Positions 1-10,689 of a stretch of DNA of 64,000 nt are shown here, piece by piece; position 1 is the stretch's first letter, and each line of letters opens with the position of its first letter. The notes below the pieces were generated by a model, which worked only from the letters and a program-made list of their open reading frames with translations, searched no databases and had not been told where the DNA came from. Both the position numbers and the translations under genes were made by a program. The stretch covers positions 1,860,001 to 1,924,000 of the forward strand of contig AP026548.1 of NCBI GenBank assembly GCA_026075535.2, in the 5' to 3' direction. Source of the DNA: Tricholoma matsutake. Lineage: Eukaryota; Basidiomycota; Agaricomycetes; Agaricales; Tricholomataceae.

Positions 1-91
1 TCAGGGCGTCTGCCGTCGGAGGAGAGTCAAGTCGAATGGAAAAATGAACTGCTCGTACTTGTGGGTTCTTGTAGACAAATCATAAAATCAC
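1..91 (-). repeat. Element 1 3' LTR, start only (truncated by window edge)
   Basis: This stretch matches 6876-6960 almost base for base and marks the start of the 3' LTR of the minus-strand chromovirus that fills 1-6962. On the minus strand it follows a purine-rich tract (about 93-110) that could be the polypurine tract. Only about 90 bases lie in the window, so the LTR length cannot be measured here. Confidence 0.8.
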
Positions 92-147
92 CTCCCGTCT
101 ATCTTCGAAGTCACCGACTTCGATTTCGAACTATTCTCCCCGTCTTT

Positions 148-873
148 CTACACTTCTCCATAGGGTTCCCCGGTCATGTTTGCTATCGCTTCATCATCAA
201 AGTCATCGTATCCCGCCTCAAGGAAGTCTAGTCGTCTTCGTGCCTCCTCCTGTTCTTTCTGCTGCCATGTCGGGCAGTCAGGGCTGTAGTGCCCAGGGCC
301 TCATTGTTTGCAGTACCTGCAGATGTGCTTCTGGCAGATCAGGCCGAAATGTCCGATCTGGTGGCAAATGAAGCACCTGGCGCTTCTCATATGGGGAGGG
401 GACCATGGTGGTTGGGTCGATTGAGGTTCGGGTTCTGGCGTGGTGAGGTCGATGATTGCTAGGGAGGTGTTCGTCTGGTTGCTTGTAGAAGGGGAGGCGT
501 TTCCAGAGGCGGTGCGTGTTGTTCTTCTGTTTTTCTGCCTGTTGTAGGGCGAGGGGGAGTTTCATTGGCATCTGGGGTGATCTGTGGGAGTGTGAGGGTT
601 TCTTTCAACTGCTCTCATTCTGTCTGACCATGCGTTGGTCATGTCTTGGATAGCCTGTTCGATACCGAGGTCATCGGCGTCATTCATGGCTTCTTCTAGG
701 TTTCTCTTCATTCGGTCAATAGTGCTCTGATAGTAGAAGCATATTCTCGCGAGATGATATCTGGCTGGGTCGTGGGCGAGGTGGGTGCGGAGGGTGTCGA
801 TGTTCGATGGGTCTCGTAGGAATTGTTTGTTGAAACGTCGTTTGGGGGGTATGACGGGTGTCTGCTCTGCCAT
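148..873 (-). pseudogene. Element 1 third ORF with zinc knuckle, downstream of chromodomain
   Basis: About 241 codons in the same frame as pol, starting 33 bases after a TAG that follows the chromodomain. The N-terminal part (about 103 codons) is charged and probably helical. A Pro/Ser/Thr-rich linker follows, then a perfect CCHC knuckle CFICHQIGHFGLIC (C-X2-C-X4-H-X4-C) and a second, imperfect Cys/His group (CRYC...GHYSPDC). Two in-frame TGA codons (562-564 and 301-303) interrupt it; both could be decayed CGA. It ends at TAG 148-150. Zinc knuckles normally belong to Gag, so an extra one after integrase suggests a nucleic-acid-binding accessory protein or a C-terminal extension of Pol. Function is not known. 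Confidence 0.6.
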
Positions 874-906
874 GTCGGGGTGTGGGTTCTTGGTTCTGGG
901 GGGGTT

Positions 907-3900
907 CTACAGCTGTCATCGCTGTTTATATGCTCCAAGGATTTTCTTGGCGTGTTTCAGGTTTCCCTCGGGTTCCCAGGAGTTATCCGAGGTCGGGTAT
1001 CTGACCCACTTCACTAAGAAGTGCATGGTCCTTCCTTTCTTTTTATGTCCGATGATCGCTTCCACTTCGTACTCCGATTCTCCTTCTATTAGATCCGGCG
1101 GAGGTTCTGGGAAGTTTGGACCATGCATCTCGGTTTCTTTATACGGGGTGAGGAGTGCGGCGTGGAATACTGGGTGTATTTTCCATTGGTTTGGTAGCTT
1201 CAGTCGGTAGGAGAGGGGGCTTAGAACCTTCTCGATGGAGAATGGTCCTTCTCTTTTGGGTGCGAGTTTCTTTGTCACATGCATCGTTTTGAGGTTCTTT
1301 GCTTCTAGCCACACCCTGTCTCCTTCTTTGAATGGCGTGAAGTGCCATGTAGTTCTTTCTGCCATCAGCTGTCTGGCCAATTCGTGAGTTGCCTTTGCTT
1401 CATCTCGGGCTTGTTGCAATGCGACTATTCGTTTCTCTATAGCCAGTATGTTTGTTTTCAGGTATGGGAGCGGGATCGCCTTTGGTTTGTAGCCCATCAT
1501 CAGGTAGAACAGGGAGCTTTTCTGGGTGGAGTGCGTCCTTTGGTTGTGCGTGAACTCTGCTGTTGGAAGGAAGTGCTTCCATTTCTCTTGGTTGTTTGAG
1601 CAGAAAATCCGCAGGTAGACTTCTACTTCCTGATTCACCTGTTCTGTTTCTCCGTTGGTCTGGGGGTGGTATGCCGTACTCATTGCCAGCTTGATTCTGA
1701 GCAATCTTCCTAATTCTTGGAATAGCTGCGAGGTGAACCTGGGATCCCTGTCCGATATTATCTTGTCTGGAAGGCCGAACCATTTGTAGACATAATCCAG
1801 ATAGAGGGTCGCTGCTCCCAATGCATCAATCATTTTCTTGCAAGGGATGAAAATTACCCCCTTCGTAAGCCCATGGTCTACCACGACCATGAGCGCATCA
1901 TAACCGTCGGACTCCGGTAGGTCAGTTATGAAATCAGTCGTCACCATTGCAAATGGCCTTGTCGCTTCGGATTTGATTGGTTGTAGGGGCAGTGTCGTCG
2001 GGTGGGTGTTGACTTTCATCTGCTGGCATGTAGCGCATCCAGCGACGTAGTTCTTGATGTACGTCATCATTCCTGGCCACCAGTAGTCCCTTCTAACCAT
2101 TTCGGTAGTCTGCCATTGTCCTGGGTGTCCACTGGTTACCCCTTCATGGTATTTCTGTACCAGCTTCTTTCATATGTCCCCATTGTCAGGGACATAGCAT
2201 CGATTTCGGAAGAATAGGAGGCCGTCCTCGATCTTCCAGTCTTCTAACACCGACTTTATTGGCGGTGTTCCTTTGGTCTTTAGCGCCTCGATTGTGCTCT
2301 TCACCAGGTCATCTTTCATGATGCTCCCTGCAAGGAGGTCATGTAGTTCAGTGTCAATGAATTTCACAAATACCATCTCTGGTAACATCGTGATATCTTC
2401 ATTGTCGTTGTCTTCTTCCGGTACGTGGTCGGCCCTTCGTGATAAAGCATCACTTTGCACCATTTGAGATCCGGGCACGTGAACAAGCTGTAATTTGAAT
2501 TCTGACAAGAATAAGCTCCATCTTGCCTGTCTCCTGTTTAGTTTCTGTGCCGTTTGGAAATATGTCAGGTTCTTGTGATCCGAGAGAATTACTACCGGGT
2601 GATCTGAGCCCATCAGGTAGTGCCTCCAGGTTTCTAGCGATCATACTATCGCAATTAGTTCCCTGTCATAGATTTCATAGTTTCATTCCATTGGTGTCAG
2701 TGCATGCAATATATATCCACATGGGTGCCAATCTCCATTTGTGTCTCTTTGTCTCAGCACTCCTCCTGTTGCGTGTTTCGAGGCATCTGATTCAATTGTG
2801 AATGGTCTTGTTGGATCTGGCGTCAGCAGTACCGGTGCTTCTGCAAATTTCCTTTTCAGCGTCTGAAAGGCTTTTTCGCATTCGGTTGTCCAGTCAAACG
2901 TCTTGTTTTTCTTTGTTAGTTCATTAAGCGGTCTGCTTGTCTCTGCAAAATGTCCAATGAATTTCCTGTAGAAGTTCCCAAACCCTAGGAAGGATCTGAC
3001 TGCCTTCACGTTAGTCGGGGTAGGCCAATCCTGTATACCTGCCAGTTTCGTGTCGTCCATGGCAATTTCATTGGGTTGGATGATTAGACCCAAGAATTCC
3101 ACTTCGTGGACGTCAAATTTGCACTTCTCCGGCTTCAGGTATAAGTCGTTTTCCGCCAATCTTTGCAGTACTCTTTTTGTCCTTTCCTGGTGTTCATTCT
3201 GATCCTTAGAGAATATCAGGATGTTGTCCATGTAGATGACGAGCCATCCTTCTCCAATCATGTCATGGAATATCTCATTCATCATTGCCTGGAAGGTCGC
3301 CGGTGAGTTGCATAATCCAAAGAACATCACTGTTGGTTCGAACAGCCCCTGATTTGTCTTGAAGGCTGCCTTCCATTGATCCCCGTCTTTGATTCTGACG
3401 TTGTGATATCCCCATCGGATGTCCAATTTTGTAAACCATTTCGCCCCTCTTAGTTTGTCCAACAGGTCCCCTACCAGCGGCAGCGGGTAGGTGTTCTTGA
3501 TCGTTCCATTATTCAAGTACCTGTAATCTTGGCAAGGTCGCAGCACGTCCGAGTCCTTCTTCGCAATGAAGAAGAATGGTGACGCCATGGGCGATTTCGA
3601 TGGTCGGATGTATCCTTTCTGCAGGCTTTCATCGAGAAACTCGTCGAGTTTCTTTTGTTCTGCCGGTGACAGTGGGTATACCTTGCAATCTTTTGCCATA
3701 AAGTCCAGTTTGAGGTCTATCGCGTGATCCCAGGGTCTTGGTTCTGGGAATCTTTCTGATGCTTCCTTCTCAAATATCTGTCGGTACTCTTTGTATTGCT
3801 CTGGGAGTAGTTTGTCCAGGGTCTTCTGTTCTGGGTCTCCTTCCTTTTGATGCGCCAGGTGCTGTGAGACCGATGTCTTTGCCCTAATCCAGACGTTCTG

Positions 3901-5099
3901 CCCATAGATGTATCGCAGTGTTCCTCTTGCCTTTACAAGTCGGGAGATCCTTTTCGTTGATTGGGAGTATGAGTATCTTGGCTCATTGTACTCTTCTGTC
4001 AGCGGGGTTTTCCTTGGTTCGAAAATGCCAATGACGGGTTCCCCTTGGATGTAGGCGACTAGTAGTTCGTCGTCCGCGATCCCTTGCATGGGTGTCTCCT
4101 CTGGTTGTCCTGTTGTCTGTTCCGTTGCCTGTTTGTGGTTTGCCGATGCTGGGTTTTCCTTCCCAGTGCTTTCTTCGTCCTGTGGCCCAATGGGCTCCGC
4201 ATCATGAAGAGTTGCCACTGCAATCTCTTTGTCGTTTACTTCTTCTATCGTCGCCCTTTTGGTCTCGGTGGGCATTCTGTTTCTTTTTGGTTCGGTGTGG
4301 AGGGCTCCTCCCATCACCTTTGCTTTGGCGACAATTCTTCGGCATTGCTCAAGCCGTTCTTCTTTCGTTGGTGTCTTTGTCTTGGAAAGGAGTCTTTCTC
4401 TTTCCCTGGCAGCCAGCCTCTTGAATTGCGCCTGTTGCTCTTCTCTCGTCTTCATTTTGAGATCGATCTTTTCTTTTTCTCTGGCGACTATTCTTCGGCA
4501 CCATGCCTGCCATTCTTCTTTTGTCATGTTGAAGGGGTTCTTCTTTTCCTCGGTTCCCTTCTGGCACCACGATAGGCACCCTTCGTTGGGTTTCTCAGTT
4601 CGCACCCTCCTGATGAGGGTTCTTCCTTTCCCGTATGAGAGTTCTGTGTGACCCTCGTTCTTCGCCCTGAACTGGAAGGTTCCAGTCCTCCAGTTGATCA
4701 CAGGGTTAATCTTCCTGAGCCATGGCAGGCCCAAGATGATTGCTTCTCCTCCTAATCCTGTGATCAGGAAGGTCATCAGGAATGTTCGCCCGTTGATTGT
4801 TAGTGGTCCCCTGGCGTATTGGGAAATTTCCCCTTTCTTGTTTGGGGTTCCATCCATGTTCTTTACTTTGATGATTCTTTCCAGGGGGTGCAGCCTGAGT
4901 CCATTTTCCGCTGCGAATTCATGGCTCATGAATACTCCTCCTGCTCCTGAGTCGAGTAGGGCTTTGGTTTCGATGACTTTCCTCCCGTCTGCTCCTAGCA
5001 CTTTGACATCTAGATGCATAGATTGATCTCTCAAAGTGGCTAGTAGTACAGAGCTAATGGAAAGTTTGGTGGTACCTGGCATCGAGGCAGGCCACCTCT
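907..5099 (-). pseudogene. pol: Element 1 Pol: protease, RT, RNase H, integrase, chromodomain (chromovirus)
   Basis: Pol of a Ty3/gypsy chromovirus, reading from the ATG at 5082. Protease LLDSGAGG lies at about residue 42. RT lies at 3700-2900, with YMDN in place of the usual YxDD at about 3225. RNase H spans about 2830-2450 ([28 protein letters not shown]). Integrase has an HHCC zinc finger near 2150-2020, then D (TTDFITDLP), D (ISDRDPRF) and E (NGETEQ). A chromodomain follows at about 1080-930 (FLVKWVRYPTSDNSWEPEGN). In-frame TGA codons at 2683, 2641, 2170 and 916 break one continuous frame; homologues have arginine at the first two, so CGA to TGA is the simple reading. The natural end is probably TAG 907-909. 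The copy is inactive. Confidence 0.9.
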
Positions 5100-5109
5100 T
5101 TAAAAACCC
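5068..5109 (-). promoter_or_regulatory. Candidate -1 ribosomal frameshift signal, gag-pol junction of element 1
   Basis: On the minus strand the heptamer GGGTTTT (5109-5103) sits in the gag frame as G-GGT-TTT, directly before the gag TAA (5102-5100). After a 6-base spacer comes a hairpin: GGTGG/CCACC plus CCTG/CAGG, with a 9-base loop and a 2-base bulge (5096-5068). A slip of -1 leads straight into the open pol frame. The heptamer fits X-XXY-YYZ and the spacing is typical of known -1 sites. Restart at the pol ATG, 16 bases after the gag stop, is the alternative. Confidence 0.6.
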
Positions 5110-5954
5110 TCATCCTCAATTGCGGCGAGAGCCCTCGTCCTGTCTTCTTCATCAAGATCCTCTATGATTGCTCGGATCTTCAAGTAGGCTTCTTTGCCTT
5201 TCTTCTTCTTTGGGAATGGCCGGTTCTCGGTTCTTGTTTCCCCTTTCTTGTGTTTGGTTGCTCTGTGCCCGGGTTGGTGGCACACAAAGCATAGCCCCTT
5301 CTTCATGTGTTCGACCCTCTCCTGGTCGGAGAGTCGGTTGATTTCTAGTGGGGTTTCTTTTGGTTTAGAGTTCGCGGGCCTCTTTGCCCAGCTCTCCTGT
5401 AATTTCCCAGTTATCGCTTTTGCTCTCCTCCATTGTCCGTCGTATTTGGAGGCAGCATTAATCATCCCTTCAAGGGTTGTGGGGATCGTTTCCATGTTGA
5501 ATACTCTTTCAAGGAGCTTGGGGTTTAACCCGTCCATGAAGAGTTTGATCAAGGCGGTATCGTCATTGATCCCTGCCTTCTCTCGCAGGATTCAGAATTG
5601 CGCGATGTAATCCTCCAGGTCCTGTCCCTGCTTCAGTGTTTTCATTTCAGTTCTGGCTCTGCCAGCTTCGTCGATCGGGGTGAACGCTACTTTGAGCGCC
5701 GTTTCGAAGGCTGACCATGTTCCTAGGTCTTCCTTTTCTGCCCATGTCTGTGCCCAGGGCGCGGCGGTTCCTCCGTTCATAAATGACAACACGAAGATGA
5801 TTTTCTTTTCATCTGTGTCATAGATTCCATGGTTTACTCTCAGATAGAGTTTCACTTCTTGTAAGAACTTTGCAGTTCTAGTTCGGTCCCCTGTGAAGTC
5901 AGAGGGGGTTCGGATTCTAATCTCCTTGTTTGATGCGATGGGTTCGGTAGACAT
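5100..5954 (-). pseudogene. gag: Element 1 Gag capsid/nucleocapsid
   Basis: Retrotransposon Gag with a capsid-type domain (from about residue 15: DFTGDRTRTAKFLQEV, then WAEKEDLGTWSAFE) and a C-terminal knuckle CFVCHQPGHRATKH. In the knuckle the last cysteine is replaced by histidine (C-X2-C-X4-H-X4-H). A TGA at 5592-5594 splits the frame where CGA (Phe-Arg-Ile) would be expected. The frame stays readable upstream of the ATG used here, past another TGA at 6069-6071 to about 6130, so the true N-terminus may be longer. It ends at TAA 5102-5100, next to the frameshift signal. Confidence 0.8.
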
Positions 5955-6225
5955 GTTATCGGGGATGTCGTCGTTGGATAAGGAGAATGGGTCTCGTTCT
6001 GGGGTTTCTTCTTTATCGAAGGGTCTAAAATCTTCTTCAGTGAGGTATCTTGGTTCCTCGTCTTCTGTTCACTTTGAGAACCACTTTTGTGCTGGTTCTG
6101 AGTATCGTACTAGTTGACCTTGGTATCTATACCACAAGGTTCTTCCTGATGTCGATGCTCCTGTTGGAGGTCTGTCTGGGCTTTGTCTGAAAGATGTTGT
6201 GTCTCAGCCTTGGCTTTGTGTGTCG

Positions 6226-6475
6226 CAGTTGGAGGCTTTCCAACTGTATCGGTATCGCACTAGGAGACTTTCCTAGTGTATCGGGCTTCCTGCCTTTACT
6301 TGGGTACTTCCTCAAGTAGTCACAGCTATCCGTACTCAGAGGCTTTCTGAGTAGACTGTTCGTTCATGTATCACAGTTAGAGGCTTTCCAACTGTCGAGT
6401 TCAGGTTATCACAGCTAGGGGCTTCCTAAGCTGTCGAGTTCGAGTGTATCACAACTAAGGGACTTCCTTAGTTGT
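6226..6475 (-). repeat. Seven-unit hairpin array in the element 1 leader, stems vary, loop conserved
   Basis: Seven short inverted repeats follow one another between the 5' LTR TATA box and gag: 6226-6246, 6258-6278, 6298-6317, 6334-6352, 6373-6395, 6411-6434 and 6451-6475. Stems are about 6-10 bp and differ in sequence. The loop is almost constant (plus strand ggctt or gactt, flanked by gg and cc), and units are joined by a short spacer around tatca/tatcg. The strongest is a perfect 10-bp stem at 6451-6475. Because stems change on both sides while pairing is kept, the RNA or DNA structure looks selected. The reading frame through the array is not clean. Confidence 0.8.
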
Positions 6476-6484
6476 TGAGTGTTC

Positions 6485-6962
6485 TGGTTGAGTTTAAGAC
6501 CGTTGGTTGAATTAGGTCAAGCTAGAGAATACAGACAGTATTACTACAGCTTATATACGGTTTGAAGATGTCTATCGTCCAATCGGAGTGTAGGATTGTT
6601 ATCAAGTATAAATAGAAAGAACAATAGAAAAGACAGGCCTCATGCCTTGCATGAGGCATCCGATGTCACGGAGTGCTGCGGTGCAGCATGTCAAGAACAA
6701 TAAAAGATAAGCCTCATGCATAGCATGAGGCGTCCGATGTCACGGATCCAATGTCAAGGACATGCTGCAGTGCAGCATGTCAATTGTGAGGGTCCGATGT
6801 CACAGACCTCAAGTGAAGGGGGTGTCGTACCACGGTGCATGTGGGAGTGGTTCGGGTGCATGGAGTCATCATGTGTCAGGGCGTCTGCCGTCGGAGGAGA
6901 GTCGAGTCGAATGGAAAAATGAACTGCCCATACTTGCGGGTTCTTGTAGACAAATCATAACA
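6485..6962 (-). repeat. Element 1 5' LTR (U3 and promoter)
   Basis: The LTR begins TGTTATGATTTG at 6962 on the minus strand. It carries a TATA box TATATAAG (6550-6557) with an inverted CCAAT-like ATTGG about 25 bases upstream. U3 contains two kinds of near-perfect palindrome, each present twice: GCCTCATGC..GCATGAGGC (6648-6658 region and 6712-6732) and a core near GACATGCTGC..GCAGCATGTC (about 6670-6692 and 6759-6782). Each is followed by TCCGATGTCAC-type repeats. The inner (U5) boundary could not be fixed because the second LTR lies outside the window; it may extend into the hairpin array. Confidence 0.65.
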
Positions 6963-7241
6963 GACCTCTAACAACACTAGATGTCAAAATATGTTGAAAA
7001 GACATCAAAGTCACATCGTGCTTACAAAGCCCAGACACAACCCAGGCTCGCAAGCTCACCTAGCCTATTGTTGAGTCACCATCACCATCATCTCATCAAA
7101 GAAATGAATGTCAAAATTGTAAGCAACTACTGATATGTCCCTTCAATAATACACTAACCAATGATCCCCTAATAGGGAGATATCAAAGGTATGTAATATG
7201 ATTTCCCTAGGCAGGACACCCACATTTTTTGGTAGCCAGAG
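6963..7241. other. No gene seen; flank of element 1
   Basis: I see no coding pattern, RNA gene or repeat here. The stretch separates the element 1 LTR from the NACHT pseudogene and may hold the lost N-terminal part of that gene. Confidence 0.4.
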
Positions 7242-8760
7242 ATGGTGGACTGTGTGGGAGCAGCAAGGGGGGAGCAGGTGGTGATGGGGGCCAGGGTGGA
7301 GACGTCAATATCTTCAACAGTGAGTTGCTGCCATGTTTCACTTAGTGCTTCAACTGAAGAGCATGCCATCACCTGCCAACCCGAGACCCGAACCAGAGTC
7401 TTAGGGGAAACTCGATCTTGGGCTGATAGCACAGTGACCACCCCCATATGCTGGTTGAGTGGTCCTGCAGGTACGGGCATCACACATACCATTGTCGAGG
7501 AATACAACAAATGTGGACAACTTGCAGCTACGTTCTTTTTCTGGAGGAAGACAGGAGATTGTGATGACATTAACAGGCTTGTGGCTACCTTGGCTTGGCA
7601 AATTGCGAAGAAGATCTCATCCACAAATGAGCAAATGGAGGAAGCTATGGAACTGAAGAACAAGGCTTGGGTTCCCCTCCCCACACTGTCCCTCAAAGAT
7701 CAGCTCTCAAAACTTCTAAGTTCTCATCCATGGACCGGTTGCCAATGTCAACTCTGCTGGCCCCAATCTTATCATTATCGATGGACTTGATGAATGCGCC
7801 TCCCAGGAAGGAATTTGTCACCTGATTGACTGGCTTCAAAGAAACAACCCTCTTTTCTGATTCCTTCTTACCAGTTGACCTGAGCTGCAAATTGAGGCTT
7901 GTTTTTGACCTGGTGACAGGTGCACCGATGTCCTGTTGCCCACACTTACAGAGTCAAAAGACAACATTCAAAAATACTTTGTCAAAGAACTTGAGAAGAT
8001 TAAACAAGATTGCCTCTCATCCCAAGGACCATCTGATTGGCCACTGAAATCATCTGTCCATGAACTTGTGGAGAAATCTGAAGGTCTGTTTGTGTATGCA
8101 GCTATGGCTGTCTGATACATTGGTGGTGAAGGCGATCCAAATAAGCAACTGGCAGACATTCTGAAACTCCATAAAGGTTTGGATCCCTTGTATACTCAAG
8201 TCATCGGGGAGGCCAAGAAGTGGGATTATTGTGACATTGTCATGGGAACCCTGATGCACCTTCAATATCCACTTACCATCAACAAGCTCTCCACAGTTTT
8301 GCTCACCTATGACAACAACCTAGAGAGTAATGTCATTCACTCTGCGTTAGGTGGATGCCACTCTATTGTGATCATCCTGAGAGATAATCCTGAGATCAAG
8401 TTCCATCATGCATCGCTATGAGACTTCCTCACTGATCAGTCCTGGTCAAATACCCTCTTCTATACCCCTGCTATGTCTCATGGACAACTCATGGTTGGAT
8501 GTCTTGGAGCAATTACAAGGTCTTTCAGTGATGGCAGCATTGTGCCAGCATATGCTCTTATATCATGGCATCATCATGCTTCTTTGTACTTGTCTGCACT
8601 TGGTGCTAATGAAGGATTAGGAGGGCTAAAAGATGAAGCTGAGGAATTAGTCAAGGTTTGGTTGGTGCAAGAATTGCTATGGGCAGGTGTACCATATTTG
8701 AGAGGAGAGTCAACTCAAAAAAAGGTAAGAGAGTGTTACATGAATCTCAAGAATCATTGA
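7242..8760 (+). pseudogene. NACHT-domain NTPase pseudogene (fungal STAND/NLR-like)
   Basis: The translated fragments follow the order of basidiomycete NACHT proteins. A Walker A-like loop CWLSGPAGTG lies at about 7450, but the lysine is lost (GITHT for GKS/T). Then come QLAATFFF, the Walker B LIIIDGLDECASQEG (frame 1, about 7770-7815), LLTS-PELQIEACF and the downstream helical region with KSEGLFVYAA and FHHASL-DFL. One frameshift lies near 7735. In-frame stops at 7858, 7876, 7906, 8113 and 8419 are all TGA; those in TS-PE, MAV-YI and SL-DFL sit where relatives carry arginine. No WD40 or ankyrin repeats follow. In fungi such proteins are linked to self/non-self recognition and cell death, but this copy is dead. 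Confidence 0.8.
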
Positions 8761-8844
8761 GGACACTAGCTCCAGGGTCTAGCAAAGAGAGATGGGACTT
8801 GAGTCTTGGAGCGGAAATTGAGAAGTATTTCTGGAATTCTTGAG

Positions 8845-9179
8845 GTAGGACTTAGCTCTTTCACATAGAGAGTTACAGACTGAATTGTTGCTATAGATGG
8901 TCAGTCTGAGCTGTGATCATGTTTTGAAACAATTTCTAATGACAAATTCCACCTATCTACACAAGTTTGTGAGTGTTCAAATGGTATTTTTTTCAACTGT
9001 GAAACAGACTTCATGACAGGTAGTATGTACATGTGATTCTGGAGAAATCATGCTAACCAATGATTATGACCACTGTTTCATATGTATGGAATCCAAAGGT
9101 GAGTTGGGTGTACTGCATCTTGTCAACCTTGATTTCATTGACATGTGTGAGGACAGAAAGTATGTGATCTTTCTCTATC
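8845..9179. other. No gene seen
   Basis: Mixed-composition DNA after the NACHT relic. No protein-like segment was recognised in any frame. Confidence 0.4.
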
Positions 9180-9560
9180 CTGGTGCAAAGTTACCCTGAG
9201 TCTGACCATTTTTTGGATGTCTATGCATCCTCAGTATGTGTGTGATAATTCTCAATGCCTGTGTGAAGTCACTCTGACCATTTTGGGATGTCTGTGCATC
9301 CTCAGCCTGTGCGTGATCATTCTCAATGCCTGTGTGAAGTCACTCTGACTATTTTGGGATGTCTGTGCATCCTCAGTATGTGCGTAATCATTCTCAATGC
9401 CTGTGTGAAGTCAATCTGACCATTTTGGGATCTCTGTGCATTCTCAGGGAGTGCATGATCATTCTCCATGCCTGTGTGAAGTTACTCTGACCATGTTGTG
9501 ATGTATGTGCATACTCAGATTGTGGGTGATTTATTTTGATGCCTGTGACAACTCATTTTT
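9180..9560 (+). repeat. 71-bp tandem repeat, about 5 copies
   Basis: The motif ctcaatgcctgtgtgaagtc recurs at 9251, 9322, 9393 and (as a variant) 9464, giving an exact 71-bp period. Units also share gatgtctgtgcatcctcag. Outer copies are more diverged, and by 9560 the pattern is lost. No coding role is apparent. Confidence 0.85.
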
Positions 9561-10680
9561 GCTCACCTTGCACTGCCTGTGTATGCTTAGGAAGTGTGTT
9601 ATTTTTTCTTGAGGCACTGACTATCTGTTCATGTCTTCATTCTCAGAAGGTCTGTGATGCTCTCAAATACTCTTGTGGAATACACTTCCTTATCATTTAA
9701 CCTCCCTCTATAGGATGTGAGTATGCATTTTGAGTGCTTGTATGCTATTCAACTGATATTTCAATTCTATGTGCCCAGGTTGTATGTGAATAGTTTGTAT
9801 GCTGGCATGCTAATGATTGTTGCTGGCTCTTAACAATTCTAGCATGTGTGTTACTATCTTGCCAAAATCTTTCTGGCTTGTGCTTATTATTTCTAATTTG
9901 TATTTCTTCAGACGGTTTGTTTTTTTCAATTCATTCATGCAATTTTTTTTATTACTATCTCTGCAGTTTGTATGTTGTCCATTAATTTTTGGGCTTAATC
10001 TCTGACATATTGCCTTATCTTTAGTTTGCTAAGCAGAAGTTCAACCTCTTTCCCAATATGATAATGTTAGAAGGGTCCATAATATTGGCATTGAAAACAC
10101 ATTTTTTGTAGCGCTCACTGTATTTTATAAAAGCAGTGATGATCAATCTTAGGGCAGTAATATTGTACCCCTATGAGAAACTTTTCTTTAATGTCTCAAA
10201 TCTACTCTATATAACAGATGTGTTAGACATTAGGGTCTTGGCATGGAAATGGTTAGATGAGGGTCCTGAAAAGCCTGTGCACCACAACTTTTACAATAAA
10301 AGGCTATATAATGTTGCCTGAGCAAAAGATTTGTGTATACATATTAAATAATGAGAAACAACAACTAAACTGATACTATTGATAAGAGGACCATTACTAT
10401 TCTCATACCCATGGACCCAGATGTTGAAGCTCCTGCAAGCTTTGACAATGAATTTCCTGCACTAGAAACCTACATGTTACATAACACACCATACCAAAAA
10501 ATCTCAACCTCAGAATATCCATGGTTTGTGATCCAGAAATAGTCGTTGATGATGCTCAACCTGGAAAAACTACCAAAAGTGCTGATAAGGCACTGGATGA
10601 TATAACACAAGTCAGAGAAAGGTTGTGAGGCCCTCTAGATATCACCTGTCAGACCAACCATCAAACTGTGAAATCAAGGG
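9561..10680. other. AT-rich intergenic DNA, no gene recognised
   Basis: Only short open frames occur, such as a 61-codon one at 10136-10321 with no family I recognise. Fragments around 10400-10620 read like degraded coding sequence but could not be assigned. Confidence 0.35.
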
Positions 10681-10689
10681 ACTTGACAA

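Noticed and set aside
4084..4651. Plus-strand ORFs of 110-163 codons inside element 1 pol
   Set aside because: Phe/Leu/Ser-rich antisense shadow of the Lys/Glu-rich linker of Pol; no independent signal.
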